Part shown: positions 8,309-16,716 of the stretch, piece by piece
How positions within the stretch are numbered: the stretch's first letter is position 1
Layout: each line of letters begins with the position of its first letter
Assembly: GCA_007132095.1 (NCBI GenBank)
Contig: SLPH01000058.1
Span: forward strand, 1-45,407
DNA from: Syntrophomonadaceae bacterium
GTDB taxonomy: Bacteria > Bacillota > Dethiobacteria > DTU022
DNA: 45,407 nucleotides
Direction: 5' to 3'
Program-made: the position numbers and the translations under genes
The notes under the pieces: model-generated
Databases searched by the model: none
Told to the model about the DNA's origin: nothing
Seen by the model: only the letters and a program-made list of their open reading frames with translations

Positions 8309-10063
8309 TTACCTGCTCACCTCCTTGGAAGTTACAGCCTTGGTCGGGCACCAGTTCACGCAGCTCATGCACTGCACGCAAACCCCGACCCCTCTTTCCT
8401 TGCCGACAATAACACCCTCTGGGCATATATCGACACATAATTTGCAATCGGTGCAGGCATCAAGATCGAAAAAGAGACGCCCATTTTTCAACTGGATAGC
8501 GCCTGTCGGGCAGGCATTTACACATTCAAGGCAGAGGTCGCAGGTTTGCCCTTTTACTTCCAGGTCATCCCTGGTGTATTCGGAGGAAACTTTTAACCTG
8601 GCTAATGCAGGGTTAAATACGCCTTCATTTTGAGCGCTGCAGGCTAAATGGCAGAGCTTACAGCCAATGCATTTATCAGCTTCAAAGTTCAGGATTTTTG
8701 ACGCCTTGCCTGACAGTGATACGGTGCCGGCGCCGGGTGAAACGCCCTGAAGAACTTTATCCAGGGTTTCGACAACTGTGTCCATTTCTTCGTAAGAGAT
8801 TGTCAGTGTCGGTTCGATCCGGATAGTGATGGCGCTGATCAATGTCCCGGCAACCAGGACACCATGATCAAAGAGGCCCTTGGCTACCTCGTAGCCGGTC
8901 TCGTCGTCAATAAAATCTAAGCCGATTAACAAGCCCTTACCTCTGGCTTCTTTCATGGCCGGATATTTTTCTGCTACCTGCTTCAGCTTGCCCAGGAAGT
9001 ATTCTCCCTTCTCTTCCGATTGCCGGACCAGGTCCTCTTCGATAATGACATTGATTGTGGCAATTGCAGCTGCACAGGCCAGCGGGTTTCCGCCGAATGT
9101 TGTGGTGTGCAGGAAAGGGTTGGGAGTCATTTTTTCAAATATCTCTTTCGTGGAAACGAAAGCGCCAATCGGCATCACACCGCCGCCAAAAGCTTTGGCC
9201 AGGCAGAGTATGTCGGGCACCACATCGTAGTGTTCCATGGCAAACATTTTTCCAGTACGGCCCATCCCGGTCTGGACTTCGTCGGCTATCAGCAGCACCC
9301 CGTATTCGTCGCAAATCTGACGAACTTCTTTGAAATAGCCTTCGGGAGGAATAATGACTCCACCCTCACCCTGGACCGGTTCCAGGATTACGGCTGCAAT
9401 CTCATTTCCAACCGCAAAGCTGCTGTAAATAATTTTCCTCATTGTTTCAGCGTCACCGTAGGGGACATGCTGAACGCCCGGTAGTAATGGTAGATAAGGG
9501 GTTCTGAACACAGCTTTGGCTGTGCAGCTTAACGAACCCAGCGATTTGCCGTGAAATGCGCCAACAGTAGAGATTATGCCGGGCCTGCCGGTGTGCAATT
9601 TGGCAAGCTTCAAAGCTCCTTCGATAGTTTCAGTGCCGCTGTTGGTAAAAAATGCATAGTTAAGTTCACCGGGTGTGATCATGGAAACCAGCTTTGCCAG
9701 CATCCCTCTCAAAGGGTCAAGCAGTTCCTGGCTATGCAGGGCCTGGCGATCCAGCTGATTCCTAACCGCCTGGACTACTTTTGGGTGACGGTGTCCAACA
9801 TTGTAAATGCCGTAGCCCCCCAGGCAGTCGATAAATTTACGTCCATAGATGTCAGTGAAGCCAGTACCGCTGTCTTCCCACTCTACTGCAGCATAATCTG
9901 TGGAAACTGATTTGCGGTAATCCAGAAAGCCGGGGTTATAATTGTCCCGGAACCCGGTTACGGTTTCTTCTGCCACCCAATCTTTTTCCTCCCTGGTCAA
10001 CTCCCGTTTCGCTACGAAATCGAGTATCTGTTGGGAGTAGCCAAGGGCTTTTCGCCTATCCAT
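8309..10063 (-). CDS. Fusion: putrescine aminotransferase (PatA/YgjG-like) + C-terminal 4x[4Fe-4S] polyferredoxin domain
   Basis: 584 aa continuous ORF; N-terminal NPGFLDYRKSV, FIDCLGGYGIYNVGHRHP, HSQELLDPLRGMLAKL, DEVQTGMGRTGKMFA, LCLAKAFGGGVMPIGA match my recall of PatA; C-terminal CIGCKLCHLAC, CDLCLECVNAC, CTDCKLCVDIC, CVQCMSCVNWC. Confidence 0.93.
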   Translation of the reverse strand: MDRRKALGYSQQILDFVAKRELTREEKDWVAEETVTGFRDNYNPGFLDYRKSVSTDYAAVEWEDSGTGFTDIYGRKFIDCLGGYGIYNVGHRHPKVVQAVRNQLDRQALHSQELLDPLRGMLAKLVSMITPGELNYAFFTNSGTETIEGALKLAKLHTGRPGIISTVGAFHGKSLGSLSCTAKAVFRTPYLPLLPGVQHVPYGDAETMRKIIYSSFAVGNEIAAVILEPVQGEGGVIIPPEGYFKEVRQICDEYGVLLIADEVQTGMGRTGKMFAMEHYDVVPDILCLAKAFGGGVMPIGAFVSTKEIFEKMTPNPFLHTTTFGGNPLACAAAIATINVIIEEDLVRQSEEKGEYFLGKLKQVAEKYPAMKEARGKGLLIGLDFIDDETGYEVAKGLFDHGVLVAGTLISAITIRIEPTLTISYEEMDTVVETLDKVLQGVSPGAGTVSLSGKASKILNFEADKCIGCKLCHLACSAQNEGVFNPALARLKVSSEYTRDDLEVKGQTCDLCLECVNACPTGAIQLKNGRLFFDLDACTDCKLCVDICPEGVIVGKERGVGVCVQCMSCVNWCPTKAVTSKEVSR

Positions 10064-10188
10064 AGTTGGTTAACCTCCTTGTTAAGTATTATTGAGTTTA
10101 GAAAATATATGGAGTTTATATAATTAACGATCCCTCCCGAAAATCCTTTTTTATATTGGTTTAACTAAAGGTTTCCCCTATAATACTT

Positions 10189-10204
10189 TGCAAAAAGGGT
10201 GCCA
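10189..10204 (-). promoter_or_regulatory. Sigma-54 (-24/-12) promoter for the aminotransferase-ferredoxin/AOR operon
   Basis: minus strand TGGCAC-CCTTT-TTGCA, exact match to TGGCAC-N5-TTGCW; 126 nt upstream of the start codon. Confidence 0.88.
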
Positions 10205-10266
10205 AGGCAACATTGCTTTTAGTACAAGTAAAATCGGCTATTATTTAAATATATTGCAGGATATTG

Positions 10267-10282
10267 TTCTCAAAAAAGAGAA
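10267..10282. promoter_or_regulatory. Putative EBP-binding site A1, TTCTC-N6-GAGAA
   Basis: TTCTCAAAAAAGAGAA perfect dyad. Confidence 0.75.
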
Positions 10283-10296
10283 GTATGGAGTTTAAC

Positions 10297-10312
10297 TTCT
10301 CGAATTTGAGAA
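10297..10312. promoter_or_regulatory. Putative EBP-binding site A2, TTCTC-N6-GAGAA
   Basis: TTCTCGAATTTGAGAA perfect dyad, 30 bp from A1. Confidence 0.75.
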
Positions 10313-10331
10313 AGAAAGGAGGCATGCTCGG

Positions 10332-12125
10332 ATGGCGGGTCTTTTGGAGATTCAGTCCACGGTTCAGGATGTTGCCGATGCAATATCTGCGGCGTTGGGC
10401 ATTGAGGTTGAAATAGTCAACGACAAGCTGACGGTGGTCGCGGGAAGCAGCCACTACAGGTACCGGGTGGGGCAGAAGCTCGAGTTTGGAGAGGTTAGGG
10501 GAAATTTTCTTTACGCCCGGACGCTGAGAAGTAAAAAGCCCTCTGTTATAACTGACCCCGCCGGTGATCCAAGCTACGATCCATCTTCGCTTTCCGGAAC
10601 AACCAAAGAACTTGGAGAAATCTGCAGCCCAATTCTTTTTGAGGGTCAGGCTGTAGGAGTGATCGGTTTATCGGCATTAGATGAGCCGCAGCGAGAACAG
10701 CTGCTGGACAAAAGGGATGCAGTTTTAAACTTTTTGAAACATATGGGACGCCTCCTGACCGCTAAGCTTTCAGAAGCGGTAACAATGGAAAGGCTGACAA
10801 CCCTGTCCCGCGAACTAGCGGTAGTTCTGGAAACAATCCATGAAGGAGCGCTTGCAGTTAACGCTGAAGGAATAGTCACACACTGTAACAGTAATGCTGC
10901 CCAGCTTCTAAAAGCCAGGGCGGAAGAGATCATCAGTCGCCCGCTAAAAAGCTTTTGGGATAGCGCCCAGGCTTTGGAGGTGCTGAAAACGGGTCAGCCG
11001 TACACGGAGAGAGAAGAACTATACCATACCGGCCAGCGCCGGCTGCATTTTATAGTATCAGTCAGGCCAATTCCGGGCGACAAGAAGCCGGTGGGAGCCG
11101 TGATTTCATTCCGCGATATATCAGAAGCCAGGCGCCTGATCTATGATTTAAGCGATCACCGGGCCCAGTATACTTTTAAAGACATAATTGGCGGCAGCAG
11201 GGCCTTGAAAAGGGTAAAAGAGCAGGCCTTGCAGGTAGCAGGGGGTAATTCCACCATCTTGATCACCGGTGAGAGCGGTACGGGAAAAGAGATTTTTGCC
11301 CGGGCAATTCACGGGGCCAGCTCCTGGGAAAAGGGGCCTTTTATCAGCATCAACTGCGGGGCAATTCCGGAATCTTTGCTCGAAAGCGAACTGTTCGGTT
11401 ATGAAGGAGGGGCCTTTACCGGGGCTCGTAAAGAAGGAAAAGCCGGTAAGTTTGAATTAGCTGACGGCGGAACGATTTTTCTTGATGAAATCGGGGAAAT
11501 GCCGCTGCATTTACAGGTTAAGCTTTTGCATGTTTTACAGAATCGCGAAGTTGAGCGGGTAGGTGGGAACAAAAAGATTCCGGTTAATGTGAGAATAATC
11601 GCTGCCACTAACCGCGACCTGGAAGTGATGCTCCAGGAAGGTAAGTTTAGAAAAGACCTGTATTTTAGATTAAGTGTAATTCCGCTGCACATTCCCCCGC
11701 TTAAAGACAGGCAGGAGGATATCCCTCCACTGGTTAATAACTGCCTGGAGAAATATAGCCTTATGACCCACGATCAACCCTTGAAACTTGAAGCCGATGT
11801 AATGGAAAGGTTCCTCCAATACCCCTGGCCTGGTAATGTGCGGGAGCTGGAAAATGCTGTGGAATACTGCGTAAATATGACCGGTGGGGATACAATTACA
11901 TCAAGCCATATCCCGCCGCGAATCCTCCGCTTTGGCGAACAGCAAAAGCAGATGTCTGCCCTTGATTATAAAGCCTTGATCAAAAATTATGAGAGGGATC
12001 TTCTTGCAGAATACCTCGAACGCTACGGCACTTCATACCGATCCAAGATGGCAATTGCGCGAGACCTTAATATCAGTCGCGCCACACTTTACCGTAAACT
12101 GGACGAACTCGGGCTTTCTCAATAG
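10332..12125 (+). CDS. Sigma-54-dependent transcriptional activator (GAF-like sensor, PAS, AAA+, Fis-type HTH)
   Basis: 597 aa; [10 protein letters not shown] Walker A, GAFTGA loop, FLDEIGEMP Walker B, C-terminal NISRATLYRKLDEL HTH. Confidence 0.95.
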   Translation: MAGLLEIQSTVQDVADAISAALGIEVEIVNDKLTVVAGSSHYRYRVGQKLEFGEVRGNFLYARTLRSKKPSVITDPAGDPSYDPSSLSGTTKELGEICSPILFEGQAVGVIGLSALDEPQREQLLDKRDAVLNFLKHMGRLLTAKLSEAVTMERLTTLSRELAVVLETIHEGALAVNAEGIVTHCNSNAAQLLKARAEEIISRPLKSFWDSAQALEVLKTGQPYTEREELYHTGQRRLHFIVSVRPIPGDKKPVGAVISFRDISEARRLIYDLSDHRAQYTFKDIIGGSRALKRVKEQALQVAGGNSTILITGESGTGKEIFARAIHGASSWEKGPFISINCGAIPESLLESELFGYEGGAFTGARKEGKAGKFELADGGTIFLDEIGEMPLHLQVKLLHVLQNREVERVGGNKKIPVNVRIIAATNRDLEVMLQEGKFRKDLYFRLSVIPLHIPPLKDRQEDIPPLVNNCLEKYSLMTHDQPLKLEADVMERFLQYPWPGNVRELENAVEYCVNMTGGDTITSSHIPPRILRFGEQQKQMSALDYKALIKNYERDLLAEYLERYGTSYRSKMAIARDLNISRATLYRKLDELGLSQ

Positions 12126-12136
12126 TGAGAAAGCCC
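12111..12136 (+). terminator. Hairpin overlapping the EBP stop codon; also contains TTCTC-N6-GAGAA
   Basis: GGGCTTTCTC-AATAGT-GAGAAAGCCC perfect 10-bp arms. Confidence 0.55.
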
Positions 12137-12297
12137 GCAGGATTCCTTTTACAGCTACAAAGTAGGGGTATTTGGTTTCGCTCGAAATATTGAATGATGC
12201 TGGCAGTGAAAAAGGGCAGGCAGCCTGTTTGGCCGCGTGCCCCCTTTTGCTTCATGTGCCTGCTTTTAAAACGGAACCTGAAGGTTGTCGTCCGGTA

Positions 12298-13875
12298 TTA
12301 CCCGTTCACAATTTTTCCTTCGGCGTCAGTGATTGGTTTAGGCGGACTGCTTTTCTGGGTGGCCAGCGAAACTATAACCATGGTTGCTATAGCAATTATG
12401 GTCGCTGGAACCAGGGCAATGTAGATTGCATCCCAGATTGCCCATTCCATGAACACTTCGCCTTCAACCATAATGTCGAGATTTGCTTCCGAGGTCATCG
12501 GCAGGGTCATGAAGAATATAACAACCCAGGAGACCAGGCCGGCAATATAAGAGGAAATTGCCCCGATGTTGTTAGCTTTTTTCCAGAAAAAGCCGAAAAC
12601 GTAGGGGGCAAAGATAGTGCAGAGTGCGATAGCGCCGGTGAATACAATCAGCCGGTAGACAGAACCGAAGAAAAGGGCTACACCGAGAGCTATGAGAGCG
12701 ATAACAGGGGTAGCGAAGCGGACCACTTTAAGCTCCTCTTGTTTGGTCGCTGTCGGCTTGATATAACGGTATACGTTATGTCCGACCATAGTTGCTCCGA
12801 TCAGGACATTGTCGCCTGAAGTGCTGATAATCGCAGCGGCCAGGGCGACGATGAAAAGAACGCTCGCAAATGGAGGCATGAAATTGCCGGCAACCCAGGG
12901 CAACACGAACTCAGCGGTGACCGGATCCAGTTCCAGCCCCCAGGTAAACATGGCAATACCGATCGTGACCGGAATCAAACCGAGGATAAGATAAGTGAAA
13001 GCGCTAATGTAAAAGCCCTTGGTAGCTGTTTGATGGTCTTTTGCGGCCAGGGCTCTTTGTAACAAGATCTGGCTGTTTACATCGCCAAGGCCGAGCGATG
13101 CCCAGGCAGCAATGTAATAAGCGATACCGATAATTCCGGTGTACCAGAGGTAACCTTCTTCTCCGGCCAGCGGAACCATGGCAAACGCCGGTATTTCGCC
13201 CCAGACTTCAGCGGTAGCGAAAAACTGGCTGAATCCTCCCACTTCGCGCATAACCACGGGCAGCATGATCACCAGTCCAACCAGGATCAGGGCGAACCCG
13301 ATTGCGTCTACGCGGGAAAGGGCCCACAAGCCGCCGTAATAGGTGACAATGATAACTACAATGGTTGCAACAATGATCGCTATGTTCATATCAAAACCGG
13401 TGGTTAAGTGAAGGATGATGCCAAGAGCAACAAGCTGGCCACCGAGCCATCCGAACACAACCAGGACCTGGATGAGCATATATAAAAAACCCATGAAGGG
13501 GCCAAAGCGGCTGTTAAAAAAGTCAACTACCGTGGTATAGCCCAGTTTTCTCATCCTGCCGGCAAAAAAGATGCCGATCAGGATCATGGTCAGGAATGGT
13601 CCCCAGGGATCAAAGATGGTCCCCTGGAAACCATAGAGGTAGCCCCAGCCTGCAGCGCCCATCAGCGCCCCGGCACAGATCCAGGTCGCCACAATGGATG
13701 GAACCATGAATGGCAGGGTCAGGTTGCGGCTGGCTAACGCCCAATCGTCCGCTTCCGTAATTCTTTTAGAATAAAAAATACCCAGAAATAGCACGACAAC
13801 GAGGTAAATAGCAATAAAAATCAAAATCCATGTCGCCTGTGAAAATGTTTCAACTACCGGTGTATCCAAGTACAA
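12298..13875 (-). CDS. Sodium:solute symporter (SSS) family transporter
   Basis: 525 aa polytopic; SSS-like order of TM segments, GWGYLYGFQG, AAIISTSGDNVLIGATMVGHNVY. Confidence 0.9.
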   Translation of the reverse strand: MYLDTPVVETFSQATWILIFIAIYLVVVLFLGIFYSKRITEADDWALASRNLTLPFMVPSIVATWICAGALMGAAGWGYLYGFQGTIFDPWGPFLTMILIGIFFAGRMRKLGYTTVVDFFNSRFGPFMGFLYMLIQVLVVFGWLGGQLVALGIILHLTTGFDMNIAIIVATIVVIIVTYYGGLWALSRVDAIGFALILVGLVIMLPVVMREVGGFSQFFATAEVWGEIPAFAMVPLAGEEGYLWYTGIIGIAYYIAAWASLGLGDVNSQILLQRALAAKDHQTATKGFYISAFTYLILGLIPVTIGIAMFTWGLELDPVTAEFVLPWVAGNFMPPFASVLFIVALAAAIISTSGDNVLIGATMVGHNVYRYIKPTATKQEELKVVRFATPVIALIALGVALFFGSVYRLIVFTGAIALCTIFAPYVFGFFWKKANNIGAISSYIAGLVSWVVIFFMTLPMTSEANLDIMVEGEVFMEWAIWDAIYIALVPATIIAIATMVIVSLATQKSSPPKPITDAEGKIVNG

Positions 13876-14004
13876 ACACCTCCCCTTTTGTGTGAAACTT
13901 AAATGTGGTCTACCCTCCTTTTCAAAATATTGGCAGGAGCATAATGTTTTTCCGCTTAGTTGCCATTTATTTCAAGAAACTGCTCCCACCTGGGCTTTTA
14001 AAAA

Positions 14005-14020
14005 TGCAATAGTTGTGCCA
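14005..14020 (-). promoter_or_regulatory. Sigma-54 (-24/-12) promoter for the SSS symporter gene
   Basis: minus strand TGGCAC-AACTA-TTGCA, exact consensus, about 130 nt upstream of the start. Confidence 0.87.
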
Positions 14021-14093
14021 TAGTGGTATACCCTGCCTGGCGGTAATTAACAAGTAGAGCGGAATTAGGGATCTTTAAATATAGCCGGGGGCC

Positions 14094-14109
14094 TTCTCAT
14101 GTTTGAGAA
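14094..14109. promoter_or_regulatory. Putative EBP-binding site B1, TTCTC-N6-GAGAA
   Basis: TTCTCATGTTTGAGAA perfect dyad. Confidence 0.75.
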
Positions 14110-14123
14110 TTATCAGAGGTCTA

Positions 14124-14139
14124 TTCTTTAGATTGAGAT
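14124..14139. promoter_or_regulatory. Putative EBP-binding site B2 (degenerate)
   Basis: TTCTTTAGATTGAGAT, 8/10 match, exactly 30 bp from B1. Confidence 0.55.
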
Positions 14140-14344
14140 GGCTCCGTTATTCCCTATTACTATCTGTTAGGCCGCCTTTTAAACAGTTTCTAAGAGTTCG
14201 ACTAATTAATCTTAATTCCTTCATTTCATCTGAAGAAGGTTTTTACTGCCGAAAAGTGTAATAATAAGTAGCAGGTTATGCAGGGCGCCGGTATTGGTGC
14301 CTTGTGGATGAAGCATATTAACGTGATGAAAGGAGAGATTAGTC

Positions 14345-14842
14345 GTGAGTGAAAAGGCAAACACCGTTCCAAAAGTACTGGTGTTATATTACAGTCGCAG
14401 CGGAAACACTAAAAAAATGGCAGTTGCAGTGGAAGAAGGCGCTAAAGGTGCGGGTGCGGAAACCAGCCTCGTAAACGTCAAAGAGGCGAATGTAGACATG
14501 CTTCTTGAATATGATGGAATTATCGTCGGCACGCCAACTTATTATGGGGTTGCCGCAGGTGCGTTAAAAGAGTTTTTTGATAAGAGCGTCAAGCATCACG
14601 GTAAGCTTACCGGTAAAGTGGGCGGAGCTTTTTCCAGCGCCATGGCTCTTGGCGGGGGCATGGAAACTGCCATAATGGATTTGGTGCAGATTATGCTTGT
14701 CCACGGCATGATTATCCAGGGCCAGGCCAAGGGAGGCAACCATTACGGGGTGGCTTCAATTAATGAGCCGGATCAGGAAGTTATTGATGAATGCAAAAAG
14801 CTGGGAGAGAGAGTGGCTAAGCTGGCCGGGAAACTGGCTTAA
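14345..14842 (+). CDS. Flavodoxin/WrbA-like NAD(P)H-dependent FMN protein
   Basis: 165 aa; LYYSRSGNTKKMA phosphate-binding loop, GTPTYYGVAAGALKEFFD; RBS AAAGGAGAG. Confidence 0.88.
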   Translation: MSEKANTVPKVLVLYYSRSGNTKKMAVAVEEGAKGAGAETSLVNVKEANVDMLLEYDGIIVGTPTYYGVAAGALKEFFDKSVKHHGKLTGKVGGAFSSAMALGGGMETAIMDLVQIMLVHGMIIQGQAKGGNHYGVASINEPDQEVIDECKKLGERVAKLAGKLA

Positions 14843-14868
14843 TAATTGATAATCAGGCTTCAGCAGGC

Positions 14869-14906
14869 TAAGGCTCTATTTTCATTTGCCTGAAAATAGA
14901 GCCTTA
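14869..14906. terminator. Bidirectional hairpin terminator-like
   Basis: TAAGGCTCTATTTTCA-TTTGCC-TGAAAATAGAGCCTTA, 16-bp perfect arms. Confidence 0.75.
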
Positions 14907-15054
14907 GAACATAGGGAAAATTTGGCGGAGTTTTGTGTTTTGTTTTTAAAATACAATAGCTCTGCCCAGCTTTGCAGTGAGGTGTCTACACAGGCATGGT
15001 ATCCGGAGCTGTATTAGCTATAGACGGGGGAGGAGTTAAGATAGGTTGATCTTT

Positions 15055-16224
15055 TTATAGGTCCTTTTCCTTTACGGTTAAGAGGCTTCCTTTGAATAGG
15101 ACTTTATTGCCGTATTTCTTTCGCAGTTGATCACCCGTTTCCAGTAAGTGTCTGTTTCTTTGAGCATTGCTGTCAAACGAAAACAAGGAAAGCTGTTCTC
15201 CTTTTTCCAGGTTGGATACCTGTACTCCTGCCAGGCGCCATGGTGGCTGCTGGCAGTGCTTGTTAAAAAGCTCCCTGGCATTTTCATAAATTACGGTATC
15301 GCTGTCTGTTGTTGCCGGCAGGGTTTTACTGCGGCTGATGGTGCGAAAATCCTCAAAGCGAAGCTTTAACGTTATTGTTGCTGCGGTTAGTTTCTCGCCG
15401 CGCAGGCGGTAGCCTACTCCCGCTGAGAGCTGCTGCAGGATAGATAGCATATACTGATGTTCTGTGATATCTTCGGAAAAAGTTGTTTCTTCGGAAATCG
15501 ATTTTAACTCCTGCCTTTTTTCTATGCTGCGGTGATCAATACCCCTGGCATATTGATGTAAAGTTCTGCCCGTTTTCCCCAGCAGCCGGTCTAGGGCATC
15601 CTCGGTGACTGCGGCAAGATCCTTTACAGTTTTAATGCCCTGGCGATTCAAGATCTCTCTCGTTGCCGGTCCAACGCCCGGTAAAACTTTAACAGGCAGA
15701 GGCCATAAGCGGCTTGTTACATCTTCGGGCCAGATGGCCAGGACCCGGTTTGGTTTGGCAAGCTCACAGGCAATCTTCGCTAATAGTTTGTTTTTTGAAA
15801 CCCCGATGCTGAGCGGCAGGGAAAGTTGCCTGGAAACTTCAGCTTGAATAATGTTTGCCGTAGAGAGGCCTGTTCCCGAAGGAAGCCCAAGGTATGCTTC
15901 ATCTATTGATACCGGTTCGATACAGGGAGTATGCTGTGAGAAAATCGCTCCGACCTGCTTTGAGACGGAAACGTATTTATCCATATCCTGATGGATAATA
16001 ATTGCATCAGGGCAGAGGCTGAGCGCTCTTTTCATTGGCATTGCCGAGTGAATGCCGTAGCGCCGCGCCTCGTATGAACAGGTTGATACAACGCCCCTAT
16101 CCTCCGGCCTGCCGCCGACAAGAACAGGCTTGCCCTTCAGACTGGGGTTGTCACGCTGTTCGACTGAAGCATAAAAAGCGTCGAGGTCGCAAAGAAGTAT
16201 GTCCTGAAGCTGTTTCACCCGCAT
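15055..16224 (-). CDS. dinB: DNA polymerase IV (Y-family)
   Basis: 389 aa; LCDLDAFYASVEQRDNP, CSYEARRYGIHSAMP, SIDEAYLG. Confidence 0.95.
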   Translation of the reverse strand: MRVKQLQDILLCDLDAFYASVEQRDNPSLKGKPVLVGGRPEDRGVVSTCSYEARRYGIHSAMPMKRALSLCPDAIIIHQDMDKYVSVSKQVGAIFSQHTPCIEPVSIDEAYLGLPSGTGLSTANIIQAEVSRQLSLPLSIGVSKNKLLAKIACELAKPNRVLAIWPEDVTSRLWPLPVKVLPGVGPATREILNRQGIKTVKDLAAVTEDALDRLLGKTGRTLHQYARGIDHRSIEKRQELKSISEETTFSEDITEHQYMLSILQQLSAGVGYRLRGEKLTAATITLKLRFEDFRTISRSKTLPATTDSDTVIYENARELFNKHCQQPPWRLAGVQVSNLEKGEQLSLFSFDSNAQRNRHLLETGDQLRKKYGNKVLFKGSLLTVKEKDL

Positions 16225-16716
16225 CTACTCCTGTTGTTGTTCCCGTTGATGCAGAAAATGTTGACACTTATGTTCTCGGAACTCTCCGGTTCATCCGGGC
16301 CAAGCTTATATATTGCCCTATCCCTTTAATGATTCGCTGTTTTATTCTTCTTTTCCTTGTCTGGATACGCCATGTCCATCGCCCGGTTTTTTTGAAGCCT
16401 GATAAAACAAGAAGTTTTGCCCGGTGTACAATATGTATTCAATTATTGCCAAAGACTACTGATTCCTGTCGCAATTAAATGATAGCTGTATAAACTTGGC
16501 TGCTAGTTCAACCTTTTCCCGGTGTTCAAAACACGGGCTGGTGAGAAACTTCTCAGGCGGTGCGTAGATTAGCAGCGTTTGATAGGGAAATAATTGCATT
16601 GATGGCGAATAATAACTTGCAACAAAACTGCCTAAAAAGTATAATCATAAAGATATGCCGTTGCTTGGTGTTTGGCTTAGAAGAGACTGGCAAATTTTAT
16701 TGAAGGAGGGATTACT

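Noticed and set aside
9020-9484. 154-aa plus-strand ORF inside the aminotransferase domain
   Set aside because: Antisense shadow of the conserved PLP-enzyme frame.
6554-10063. Identical lengths (584 aa) of the AOR and fusion ORFs as a sign of duplication
   Set aside because: The proteins are unrelated families; equal length is a coincidence.
10206-10216. GGCAACATTGC as a plus-strand sigma-54 promoter for the EBP gene
   Set aside because: GG-to-GC spacing is 9 rather than 12, which is incompatible with -24/-12 recognition.
12172-12819. 215-aa plus-strand ORF overlapping the symporter gene
   Set aside because: Mostly antisense to the SSS transporter; low-complexity composition, no recognisable domain.
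14135-14151. GAGATGGCTCCGTTATT nearly repeated at 21340-21356 (GAGATGGCTCAGTTATT)
   Set aside because: A 16/17 match is expected by chance a few times in 45 kb, and no surrounding similarity is seen.
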